From assembly GCA_035370465.1 (NCBI GenBank), contig DAOOVW010000034.1, positions 1 to 16,962 of the forward strand: a stretch of DNA of 16,962 nucleotides, read 5' to 3'. Below are positions 6,912 through 13,273 of this stretch, piece after piece (within the stretch, counting starts at the first letter, position 1; each line of letters opens with the position of its first letter). A program made the position numbers and the translations under genes. The notes under the pieces are model-generated. The model was not told where the DNA came from. It searched no databases and saw only the letters and a program-made list of their open reading frames with translations. Source of the stretch: a bacterium. GTDB lineage: Bacteria > Ratteibacteria > UBA8468 > B48-G9 > JAFGKM01.

Positions 6912-8756
6912 ATGTCTGTCTGGATGGAAAATTTAAAACAACTATTAACACAAAAAGAAATCCTTATTCTATATGGAAATGTTAGAGATACTACATATAT
7001 CAAGAAAAATGGTGACTTGGTGAAAGGACTTACAGAACTTATTTGGGAAATTGGGAAAGAATTTGGATATGATGAAGAAAGATTCTGGGGTGTATTTTAT
7101 AACAATGAAAATAAAAGTCAATCTCCTATGTGGGCGATAGAAAGAATTGATATTTTTAATGAAGAGGGTGGAAAATCAGAGGTAGAAGAAATAAATGTTC
7201 AAGATAAAGAAGTTGTTTTGTTAACGAAATGGCTCCAAAAATATATAATGGATATAAATAAAAAAAGAATTTTTGTTATTTATTATATAGATAAACTCAC
7301 TCCTTATAATCCAAGGGGTCCATATCCAAAAGATAAAGAAATTCTTATAACACTTATTCAAAAAATAATAGAAAATATTTCTTCAAATAATAGATTGATA
7401 ATGGTATCTTTGCAAGATACTATGATTCCATTTGATTACTATACTAATTCCCCAAAAGTTGCTGTAATGGAAATTCCAAAACCGGGTAAAGAAGAAAGAA
7501 AAATCTATTTTTCCAAACATTTAATTGATTTTAATCAAGAACATCTTGATTTTCTTGCAAATATAACAGATGGGTTATATGTAAGAGATATAGACAATAT
7601 TCTAAGAGATGTTTTATCTCAAAAAAAAGATATTTCAAATTCTATTTTAAGAAAAATTGTAAATAGATATCGGATTGGGACAGAAGAAGACCCTTGGGAA
7701 AATTTACCATTATCTGGTTCTCCAAAAGGATTAATTGATTCTGCTGAAAATTGGTTTAAAGAAAAAGTTATAGCACAGGATTATGCAGTAGAAGAAGTTG
7801 TAAAAGCAATAAAGAAAGCAAGGGCAGGAGTTGTAGGACTTGCATCAGGACAATTAACAAAGCCAAAAGCAGTTTTTTTCTTTGCAGGTCCTACAGGAGT
7901 TGGAAAAACTTTTCTTGCAAAAAAATTAGCCGAATATCTATTTGATTCTGAAAGTGCCTTTGTTAGAATGGATATGAGTGAATATAAAGAAGAACATACT
8001 GTTTCTAAACTCATTGGTTCACCCCCTGGATATGTTGGATATGAAGAAGGAGGACAACTTACAAAATCGGTTAAAAGTAAACCCTTTTCAGTTATATTAT
8101 TTGATGAAATAGAAAAAGCACACCCTAAGATAATGGATATTTTTCTTCAAATTCTTGATGATGGACGGCTTACGGATAGTAGAGGACAGATTGTTTTTTT
8201 TACAGAGTGTGTAATTATTTTTACCTCAAATATAGGTGCCAGAACAACAAATAATAGAGGAAATCCAATATCAGAGCGAGAAAACTTAGAAAAAATTTTA
8301 AGTAATAAAGAAATTAGCGAGGAACAAAAACAGGAAATGGTAAGAGAACATTTTGTTGAAGCGGTAAGAGAATTTTTTATGTATGAAATATCAAGACCAG
8401 AACTTCTTAACAGGATAGGTTCTCATATAATTCCTTTTAATTATATAAGTATACCAGAATCCCAGAGGAAAATTATAAAAAGTAAATTGGAAGATATAAA
8501 AAATAATTTTCAAGATAAATTTTTCTATGCAGGACATATATTAGAGTTTAAAGAAGATGTTAGTAATTATTTCTTTAATAAACATAGGGAAAACATAGAA
8601 AAATTTGGAGGTAGAGGGCTTGTTAATATCATTGAGGATGAAATAGGCCCTTTACTCGCTGAACAATTACTTTTTGCAGAAAAAACTGGGATTATCAAAG
8701 TAAAATTTACTTTCTTCGTTAGTGAAAATGGAGAATTGAAATGCAGAAGAGAGTAA
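6912..8756 (+). CDS. Clp/Hsp100-type AAA+ ATPase with degenerate first module
   Basis: ATG at 6912 has an AAGGAG site. The second half of this 614-residue protein is a complete Clp D2-type AAA+ module: Walker A GPTGVGKT (326-333), pore loop GYVGYEEGG (from 373), Walker B FDEIEKAHP with D398/E399, sensor 1 TSNIG, arginine finger R501 in RPELLNR, and sensor 2 R568 in GGRGL. The first 260 or so residues look like a decayed AAA module: they contain LILYGNVRD and a Walker-B-like IFVIYYIDK (120-128) but no Walker A. The ClpB middle domain and the Clp N-domain are absent, so it is shorter than ClpA or ClpB (about 750-860). It should be a hexameric unfoldase or remodelling ATPase working on operon partners. 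No peptidase is adjacent. It overlaps the next gene by 16 bases. Confidence 0.9.
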   Translation: MSVWMENLKQLLTQKEILILYGNVRDTTYIKKNGDLVKGLTELIWEIGKEFGYDEERFWGVFYNNENKSQSPMWAIERIDIFNEEGGKSEVEEINVQDKEVVLLTKWLQKYIMDINKKRIFVIYYIDKLTPYNPRGPYPKDKEILITLIQKIIENISSNNRLIMVSLQDTMIPFDYYTNSPKVAVMEIPKPGKEERKIYFSKHLIDFNQEHLDFLANITDGLYVRDIDNILRDVLSQKKDISNSILRKIVNRYRIGTEEDPWENLPLSGSPKGLIDSAENWFKEKVIAQDYAVEEVVKAIKKARAGVVGLASGQLTKPKAVFFFAGPTGVGKTFLAKKLAEYLFDSESAFVRMDMSEYKEEHTVSKLIGSPPGYVGYEEGGQLTKSVKSKPFSVILFDEIEKAHPKIMDIFLQILDDGRLTDSRGQIVFFTECVIIFTSNIGARTTNNRGNPISERENLEKILSNKEISEEQKQEMVREHFVEAVREFFMYEISRPELLNRIGSHIIPFNYISIPESQRKIIKSKLEDIKNNFQDKFFYAGHILEFKEDVSNYFFNKHRENIEKFGGRGLVNIIEDEIGPLLAEQLLFAEKTGIIKVKFTFFVSENGELKCRRE

Positions 8757-9826
8757 TTCAAAAAGCAGATATTTCTTTTACTGCAAATCTTTCTAACTCC
8801 ATAGTGCTTGTTATACACCCATCCAAAGAATTTAAGGACAAAATTTTCTATATAGGAAAAGAAATTGTCAGTAGATTACCAGGAAGGATTGAAGGAATTT
8901 ATTTTCTTGGTTCTAACAAAAAATATACAATTTCTATTCCGAGAGATTTTGAGGAAAATTTTCCAAGGTGGTTTAATGATAACGAAAATAGAGTTAACCT
9001 TATATCCCCGATTTTTGAAGAATTTGAGAAAAACTCTTATTATAGCACAATAGCTGTAATTTGTTCTTCTATTCCCTATGATTTAGATGATTGGAATGCA
9101 AATAAAATAATAAAAAGAACACTGTTTATAAATGTTTCTGATAACCACAGTAATAAAAATTATTATACAGAGATTAACTTAAAAGGAGGAATATCAGAAA
9201 TAATAAATGCATTGAACGACCCGGCAATAAATATACAAATTAGAGGACAGGGATTTATACCAATTTTTTATGAAATACATTCAAAAGGAAAAATAGAAAC
9301 TCCTGTGTATAAAAAAGGAGAATTTATTATAAATATTATTCTAGAAGAAGAATTTATAGATGTACATTTAAAAGCGTTTTTTTTGAAGAACCCTCCATAT
9401 CTTTATATAAAAAGAGAAAAAGGTGTGGAAGAAAAAATCCAAGGGAAAATTGGAAAATTCATAGTTCCAGAAATAATATGGCAAGAACTTCCGAAAGAAT
9501 TAATACCTGTGTTTGAAGCATTTTTTTCAAAATCAGAATATATTTGTTATCAATGTGGGAAAAAACATTTATATACTACATTAGTTTGTCCTGAAGGAAG
9601 TGTAGTTCTAAAAAACATACCTTTAGGGAAGGTGATTTTATTTAATAAAGAATATATGTTCTACCCTCTTTCTGATTTTGCTTTTGTTTTTGAAAAATCT
9701 GGAAAAATAATAACAAATGATGGTAAACTTTATAAATTACATAACGAGAAATTGGACTTTATAAAAAACATTGAACTTTGCGAAGAGGTAGAAAAAAATG
9801 TGTTTGCTCTTTACCATAAAATTTGA
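8741..9826 (+). CDS. Uncharacterised protein, possibly vWA-like N-domain plus Cys/His cluster
   Basis: The start lies 16 bases inside the AAA+ gene, with GGAG upstream. Residues about 15-130 alternate hydrophobic strands and helices (SIVLVIHPSKEFK, GRIEGIYFLGS, STIAVICSS), suggesting a Rossmann-like fold. A von Willebrand A domain without its metal-site DxSxS is one possibility, as such domains often pair with AAA+ ATPases. The middle is beta-rich. A cluster C269-x2-C272-x3-H276-x6-C283 may bind zinc. The C-terminal 80 residues are beta-rich (YPLSDFAFVFEKSGKIITNDG), like a beta-propeller blade or sandwich. No enzyme motif is visible. The vWA idea is weak; the gene and its coupling to the ATPase are solid. 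Confidence 0.7.
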   Translation: MQKRVIQKADISFTANLSNSIVLVIHPSKEFKDKIFYIGKEIVSRLPGRIEGIYFLGSNKKYTISIPRDFEENFPRWFNDNENRVNLISPIFEEFEKNSYYSTIAVICSSIPYDLDDWNANKIIKRTLFINVSDNHSNKNYYTEINLKGGISEIINALNDPAINIQIRGQGFIPIFYEIHSKGKIETPVYKKGEFIINIILEEEFIDVHLKAFFLKNPPYLYIKREKGVEEKIQGKIGKFIVPEIIWQELPKELIPVFEAFFSKSEYICYQCGKKHLYTTLVCPEGSVVLKNIPLGKVILFNKEYMFYPLSDFAFVFEKSGKIITNDGKLYKLHNEKLDFIKNIELCEEVEKNVFALYHKI

Positions 9827-10406
9827 TAAATTTGGTTTCCCTTTAATTAAACATAACAACTGGAATTTTTATATTTCACTTTTGCCTGTATCTAAATTTC
9901 AATTTGAAAAATTTATGATAAAAAACGGACCATTAGGATATTTTTATACAGATGAATGGTATAAAAAAATTCTCTCATTGAATAAAAGAAATAATTGGAA
10001 AAAAATAAATGAAAATCCATGGGGTATCTTTATTACAGGATTAGAATATAAAGAAATTGTTCCATTTTTAAAATATTTAGGTAAAGATTTTAGGTTACCT
10101 ACGGTAGAAGAGTGGATTTGTCTTTACAAAGTGACTAAAGAATTAAAAGAAGAAAAAGAAAGTTTATTCAAACAATGTAAGAAAAATTGCAGTTTTCCCG
10201 CTCTTTACTGGATTAAAAATGATTTTTATCCATTAACTGAAGAGGGATTAGTTGAAATAGTAAAAGATGAAAAAGGTCAAATAAAGCATATTGGAAAGCC
10301 ATTTAATAAATGGCTGCCTAATCTCTGGCAAGCAAATACAGTTAGAGATATTTTTGAAGAAACAAAATACTTAGCAGGGTTTAGAGTTGCTATTACAGAT
10401 AAATGA
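9798..10406 (+). CDS. FGE-sulfatase (C-type-lectin-like fold) domain protein, probably non-catalytic
   Basis: ATG at 9798 has GAGGTAG upstream and overlaps the previous gene by 29 bases. The 202-residue product follows the formylglycine-generating-enzyme order: FYISLLPVSKFQFEKFM near the start, RLPTVEEW at 99-106, and the terminal GFRVA at 194-198. These correspond to the family's PVT-x-x-x-F, RLPTEAEWE and GFR motifs. The segment before GFRVA (NTVRDIFEETKYLA) lacks the paired catalytic cysteines of true formylglycine-generating enzymes. The domain is also shorter than usual (about 250), so it probably binds a ligand or partner rather than oxidising cysteine. FGE-like domains are used as sensor or variable modules in bacterial signalling and conflict proteins. 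It is the last gene of the operon. The family call is good; the role is inference. Confidence 0.75.
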   Translation: MCLLFTIKFDKFGFPLIKHNNWNFYISLLPVSKFQFEKFMIKNGPLGYFYTDEWYKKILSLNKRNNWKKINENPWGIFITGLEYKEIVPFLKYLGKDFRLPTVEEWICLYKVTKELKEEKESLFKQCKKNCSFPALYWIKNDFYPLTEEGLVEIVKDEKGQIKHIGKPFNKWLPNLWQANTVRDIFEETKYLAGFRVAITDK

Positions 10407-10410
10407 GGAT

Positions 10411-10429
10411 AACAAAATTTATTTTTGTT
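10411..10429. terminator. Weak AT-only hairpin between convergent genes
   Basis: AACAAAA (10411-10417) pairs with TTTTGTT (10423-10429) around five bases, between the operon end and the convergent minus-strand gene. It could be a bidirectional terminator, but the stem has only one G/C pair. Confidence 0.3.
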
Positions 10430-10463
10430 AATAATTGTATAATTATGTTGTTTTTCTTATTAA

Positions 10464-10811
10464 CTATTGCATTAAAAAAGTGAATTTTGGGAATAGAATT
10501 ATAAAAATAAATAAAGTAACAGCAAGAATTATTAATATTGTCATACATCCACATCCGTTAGGTTGCGGAGACATATGTTTTAATTGTTCTAATAATTGTA
10601 AATTTTTTTCTTTTTCTTCTTCCAATCTTTTCTTCATTATTTCAAACAAAGAAACTGTTCTTTCTCTAAAAAAATATGGGAAAATTTCTTCTTCTTTCAA
10701 GGAAATATAACTATCTGCTACTTTTTCAAGTTGTTCTATATTCTTTAAAGTATCTATAGTACCTTTTTCTATTTCTTTAAGGGTTAGATTTTTTTGAGTT
10801 ATTTCTGCCAT
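10464..10811 (-). CDS. Tail-anchored coiled-coil membrane protein
   Basis: The 115-residue product has a charged helical body. Residues 9-40 and 55-80 are rich in Glu, Lys and Leu, including FEIMKKRLEEEKEKNLQLLEQL. A short linker NGCGC (85-89) follows, then one hydrophobic helix at about 91-107 (TILIILAVTLFIFIILF) and a few terminal residues. This suits a protein held in the inner membrane by its C-terminus with the coiled coil in the cytoplasm. No family is recognised, and no clear Shine-Dalgarno precedes the ATG. It converges on the operon and lies 118 bases downstream of the zinc-ribbon gene on its own strand, so the two may form a unit. It could recruit operon products to the membrane, but that is inferred from position only. 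Confidence 0.65.
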   Translation of the reverse strand: MAEITQKNLTLKEIEKGTIDTLKNIEQLEKVADSYISLKEEEIFPYFFRERTVSLFEIMKKRLEEEKEKNLQLLEQLKHMSPQPNGCGCMTILIILAVTLFIFIILFPKFTFLMQ

Positions 10812-10929
10812 ATTTTATATTTTAATATACTTTAATGTTAATTATTTCTATACCTTTTTAAAAACTAACTACTCACTTTAAAAAACTTACATAATTATAA
10901 TTTACCAGAAAACTGTCTTTTCTCCTCTA

Positions 10930-11745
10930 TTATCCTTTTTCGGGAATCTCTATAGTATTTTTACATCTTTCACATCTATAAATTCTAACTCTCTGGTTAT
11001 TCCTATCTGCCATCATATTTCCCGCTAATAACCCCCCAAAAAAACTCCTTGTTAGTAATCCCCCAAGAATAGCAGCATTTATATTATCTGCTGGAGACCC
11101 CTGTCTAACAGTTGTTTCATATTTTGCCACTCCTCCACAATATGGGCATTTTAAAGGCGTATATCCATTTATTACAGAATTATTTTCATTTTCTTCAGTA
11201 TTTTCAATCACTGAATGGAGTTCCTCTTCAACATCCGTTAATAATTTATTCAGTATAATAGACGAATAATATCGCACAAATATATTTTCTGTTTCTTCTA
11301 TATATTCAATCTCAATCCCAGTTTGCTTCCCTTCCCATTGATAAACCTCTACATCTGTTCCTTCACTTTCTAATTTTCTCTTGCTAATTATTCCACCTCT
11401 TTCTACTAAAAATCCAGGTCCATAAGTTGTCTCTAAAAAATTAAGTAGCACCTCATAATTTTCTTTTTTATTATTTTTTAAAAGAGCAAAACAGAATATC
11501 TCATTTTCATTAGTTGGAATATCTTTTTCAGATTCTATTTTGTTTATTTTGAAAAAACCATAATAGATTTCTTTGAAGGAAACTTTCCCTATAACTACTG
11601 TATCATTTTCCTGTATATATATGTTTCCCAAATCAGGAATACGAAAGGGACGATAAAATTTTAAGGAAGGATACTCTTTTATATTTTTTCCCCATCTTAA
11701 AAATCTAAATTTATCACTATCAAGGTCTACAATTAGTTGTTCCAT
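10930..11745 (-). CDS. Zinc-ribbon protein with glycine-rich hydrophobic insert
   Basis: The 271-residue product has an N-terminal beta-rich region, FRFLRWGKNIKEYPSLKFYRP and onward, to about residue 180 with no known motif. An acidic Asn/Glu-rich linker follows. The C-terminal zinc ribbon has CPYC (C200, C203) and CERC (C258, C261) separated by 54 residues. That separation contains a Gly/Ala/Leu-rich stretch, AAILGGLLTRSFFGGLLAG, like a glycine-zipper hairpin, so the C-terminus may associate with membrane. Several operon proteins also carry CxxC...CxxC ribbons, hinting at a shared role, but this is weak evidence. No Shine-Dalgarno is obvious before the ATG at 11745. The family is not recognised. 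Confidence 0.7.
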   Translation of the reverse strand: MEQLIVDLDSDKFRFLRWGKNIKEYPSLKFYRPFRIPDLGNIYIQENDTVVIGKVSFKEIYYGFFKINKIESEKDIPTNENEIFCFALLKNNKKENYEVLLNFLETTYGPGFLVERGGIISKRKLESEGTDVEVYQWEGKQTGIEIEYIEETENIFVRYYSSIILNKLLTDVEEELHSVIENTEENENNSVINGYTPLKCPYCGGVAKYETTVRQGSPADNINAAILGGLLTRSFFGGLLAGNMMADRNNQRVRIYRCERCKNTIEIPEKG

Positions 11746-11795
11746 TATAGAAATTTATTAACTAATTTGACACTTTGTTTTTATTTTCTATTTAT

Positions 11796-11823
11796 ATATT
11801 ACAATTTATTAATTTTTTGTCAA
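11796..11823 (-). promoter_or_regulatory. Candidate promoter of the minus-strand pair
   Basis: Read on the minus strand, TTGACA (11818-11823) is followed by 16 bases and TAATAT (11796-11801), 50 bases before the start at 11745. The -35 box overlaps the end of the 155-base inverted-repeat element, so that element may supply half of the promoter. Confidence 0.4.
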
Positions 11824-11975
11824 GTTAACTTCGCCATTTCATTTTGGGCAATTATGAAAACACTTGTAAATAAAGGGGTTGAAGAGATTTTGATTTATTA
11901 CTACATTTCACTACATATTTGCAGAAACCCGTATGAAATAAGGATTTTTCATTTTTGAGTGGCGAAGTTGACTTG
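11821..11975. mobile_element. 155-base MITE-like element with 16-base terminal inverted repeats
   Basis: CAAGTTAACTTCGCCA at 11821-11836 is repeated inverted at 11960-11975 (TGGCGAAGTTGACTTG), with one mismatch in 16. The interior of about 120 bases has no gene; the one open frame across it has no coding character. Flanks share only GTC or similar, so no clear target duplication is claimed. The size and structure fit a small non-autonomous element whose transposase lies elsewhere. Confidence 0.6.
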
Positions 11976-12027
11976 TCAATTTGATAACACTATTACAGAA
12001 AAACTTTTATTACAATATACTTTAAAA

Positions 12028-12071
12028 GTAAATATTTACTCAAGTCTCCGTTTATATTCTTAGGCACAAAG
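12028..12071. mobile_element. Truncated end of the same element family as 16011-16466
   Basis: Starting GTAAATATTTACTCAAGTC, this segment matches the reverse complement of the right end of the element at 16011-16466 over about 40 bases, with a 2-base insertion. Weaker similarity continues for some tens of bases (CCACAGG shared). No matching second end was found nearby, so this copy is truncated or diverged. Confidence 0.65.
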
Positions 12072-12395
12072 TAAAGGGATATCGGAATAAGAGGTTAATT
12101 GTTCTACACAGTCCACAGGCTCGCCCGTAGGGTCTACGCCCGAGGGTAGGGATGAGGGTGGTTTTATAAGGGGCGATTTTGTTTTTAGATATGTCTTTGT
12201 GTTGCAGTATTTGGGTGTGAGTGAATATTATAAAATATCTCCTGTAAATCACCGCAAACCCCAAAAAGGCAAAAAAGGGTAGGGGGTTTTGCGAGAGATG
12301 GAAATGCTTGATAGACAAGGGATTTTGCAAAAATAAATAAAGTTGTTAATATAATTTCAGGTAGTAAAAGAAGGGATTTGCGGAAAAGGTAGTTA
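12072..12395. repeat. Non-coding repeat-rich stretch
   Basis: No credible gene is seen. The region holds CGCAAACCCC (12253-12262) facing GGGGGTTTTGCG (12282-12293), a GC-rich inverted repeat. Bases 12268-12315 match 178-228 at the left edge. Other GC-rich patches (12119-12165) look like remnants of the element whose end lies at 12028. Confidence 0.5.
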
Positions 12396-12430
12396 AAACC
12401 CTTGATATGTTTGCTCTTTGACAACCCACA
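12396..12430 (+). promoter_or_regulatory. Conserved CRISPR-leader-like sequence
   Basis: AAACCCTTGATA, four variable bases, then TGCTCTTTGACAACCCAC leads directly into the first CRISPR-like repeat. The same sequence, with about four substitutions, precedes the repeat at 15544. Conservation of a flank on one side of the repeat only is what a CRISPR leader would show. It also contains TTGACA. Confidence 0.45.
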
Positions 12431-12543
12431 GTAAGAATCACTGACCCGCTTAATAGGGGATTACGACAAACCATACAATCCACTTACTACTAATACTACT
12501 ATATCGTAAGAATCACTGACCCGCTTAATAGGGGATTACGACA
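12431..12543 (+). CRISPR. Two-repeat CRISPR-like unit (38-base repeats, 37-base spacer)
   Basis: Identical 38-base repeats lie at 12431-12468 and 12506-12543. They begin GTAAGAATCACTGACC and end GGGGATTACGACA, with a CCC/GGG mini-stem around CTTAATA and GTAA/TTAC near the ends. The 37-base spacer between them is unique in the window. Repeat and spacer lengths, the GATTACGAC-type end and the leader-like upstream sequence all suit a CRISPR array. Only two repeats are present and no cas gene is in the window, so it is a minimal or decayed array at best. Further single copies lie at 13097 and 15544. Confidence 0.5.
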
Positions 12544-12550
12544 TTGTTCA

Positions 12551-12720
12551 AAAGTCGTTAGTGATGTGAGGAAATTATCACCAATGGGAAAGGAATTAAG
12601 TAGTGTTGTAGGAATTAGTATATGTGAGGAGAGGAGACAGTAGCAACATTGATAGGTAGATATTTAGATGGTAGTTTAGAGAGCAAGTATGTAAAAGTGC
12701 TTAAGAAGTATATATTATAA
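12551..12720 (+). pseudogene. Possible degraded, frameshifted small ORF
   Basis: One frame reads VVSDVRKLSPMGKELSSVVG and onward to TAG at 12641. The adjacent frame continues VATLIGRYLDGSLESKYVKV and ends TAA at 12718-12720. A single-base loss near 12640 would explain the break. No family is recognised, and chance open frames are a real alternative. The second part ends 11 bases before the next gene's ATG. Confidence 0.25.
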
Positions 12721-12731
12721 AGGAGTAAGAT

Positions 12732-12935
12732 ATGGCAGAAATAAAGTTTTTTGAGGTGATAGATTGTATGACCTGCAAGCATATAAGAAAAAATGGTAAA
12801 GGTAATTTTGTTTGTGATGCTTTTCCAGATGGAATACCTTTAAAAATGATAGTAGAGAGCGGGCATAGAAGAAAATTACCTGGTCAACGGGGCGATGTGG
12901 TATATGAACCGAAAAAGTGGTTAAAAGAGGTATAA
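12732..12935 (+). CDS. Small cysteine-containing protein (CDAFPDGIP type)
   Basis: ATG at 12732 follows AAAGGAG at ideal spacing. The 67-residue product has CMTCKH near the start, then VCDAFPDGIP and a tail with SGHRRKLPGQRGDVVYEPKKW. I recognise this pattern (CxxCkH, CDAFPdGIP, H..P.pGD, E) as a widespread small bacterial hypothetical family, possibly metal-binding through its three Cys and His residues. No function is known to me. It has no signal peptide or membrane segment. It is followed after 22 bases by another small cysteine-rich frame. Confidence 0.75.
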   Translation: MAEIKFFEVIDCMTCKHIRKNGKGNFVCDAFPDGIPLKMIVESGHRRKLPGQRGDVVYEPKKWLKEV

Positions 12936-12957
12936 TATTATAAAGAGAATGTAACTA

Positions 12958-13101
12958 TTGGAGGTAATAATAAGAGTATGTAAGACATGTGGTGAAGAGA
13001 CAGAAGATTTAACTTGTCCTAATTGTGAGGTTGCTACGGTATCTTTATCAAAAGCAATGAATTTTACAATAATATCAAAGAATGAAGATGAGTATGGTTA
13101 G
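12958..13101 (+). CDS. Short zinc-ribbon-like ORF ending inside a CRISPR-like repeat
   Basis: A frame of 47 codons contains CKTC and CPNC about eight residues apart, then ATVSLSKAMNFTIISKNEDEYG and TAG. There is no ATG; TTG at 12958 is one possible start, or a later non-standard codon after GGAGGT at 12960-12965. The stop codon lies within the repeat at 13097 (GGTTAGAATCACTG), so the true C-terminus may have been cut by the repeat. It may be a truncated zinc-ribbon protein. Confidence 0.35.
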   Translation: MEVIIRVCKTCGEETEDLTCPNCEVATVSLSKAMNFTIISKNEDEYG

Positions 13102-13129
13102 AATCACTGACCCGCCTAATAGGGGATTA
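13097..13129 (+). repeat. Solitary CRISPR-like repeat, left of the nuclease cassette
   Basis: GTTAGAATCACTGACCCGCC, then TAATAGGGGATTA. It matches the repeats at 12431 and 12506 except for two substitutions, and lacks the terminal CGACA. No leader precedes it. It has the same orientation as the copy at 15544. Confidence 0.75.
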
Positions 13130-13131
13130 TT

Positions 13132-13160
13132 TAACCGCGTAAGTTTAACCCCCGCGGTTA
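13132..13160. repeat. TAACCGCG/CGCGGTTA hairpin
   Basis: An 8-base perfect stem (13132-13139 with 13153-13160) surrounds 13 bases. The segment CGCGTAAGTTTAAC and onward (13136-13158) has a diverged copy at 16880-16902, with 19 of 23 matching. It may be a dispersed repeat or a terminator. Confidence 0.45.
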
Positions 13161-13168
13161 GAAGAGGA

Positions 13169-13197
13169 TTGACGAAGGAATATAAATGACTTAAATT
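13169..13197 (+). promoter_or_regulatory. Candidate promoter of the nuclease cassette
   Basis: TTGACG (13169-13174), 17 bases, then TAAATT (13192-13197), 76 bases before the ATG at 13274. The boxes are imperfect but in the right place, just after the hairpin. Confidence 0.35.
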
Positions 13198-13273
13198 GAG
13201 AAGAGTGCTAATAGTGAAAAACAAGATGCCCGGATGAAGTTTGCTATGTTGTGACCGCAAAGGAGCAATAGAT

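Noticed and set aside
9798..10406. Diversity-generating retroelement target
   Set aside because: The FGE fold suits it, but there is no reverse transcriptase and no template/variable repeat pair in the window.
10435..10710. Plus-strand frame opposite the tail-anchored protein
   Set aside because: It is the antisense of a minus-strand gene with a clear coiled-coil plus membrane-helix layout.
11737..11958. 73-codon frame near the 155-base element
   Set aside because: Most of it lies inside the inverted-repeat element, with no Shine-Dalgarno and no coding pattern.
12052..12424. Two minus-strand frames in the repeat belt
   Set aside because: They overlap each other and the dispersed repeats, and their translations are repeat-derived.
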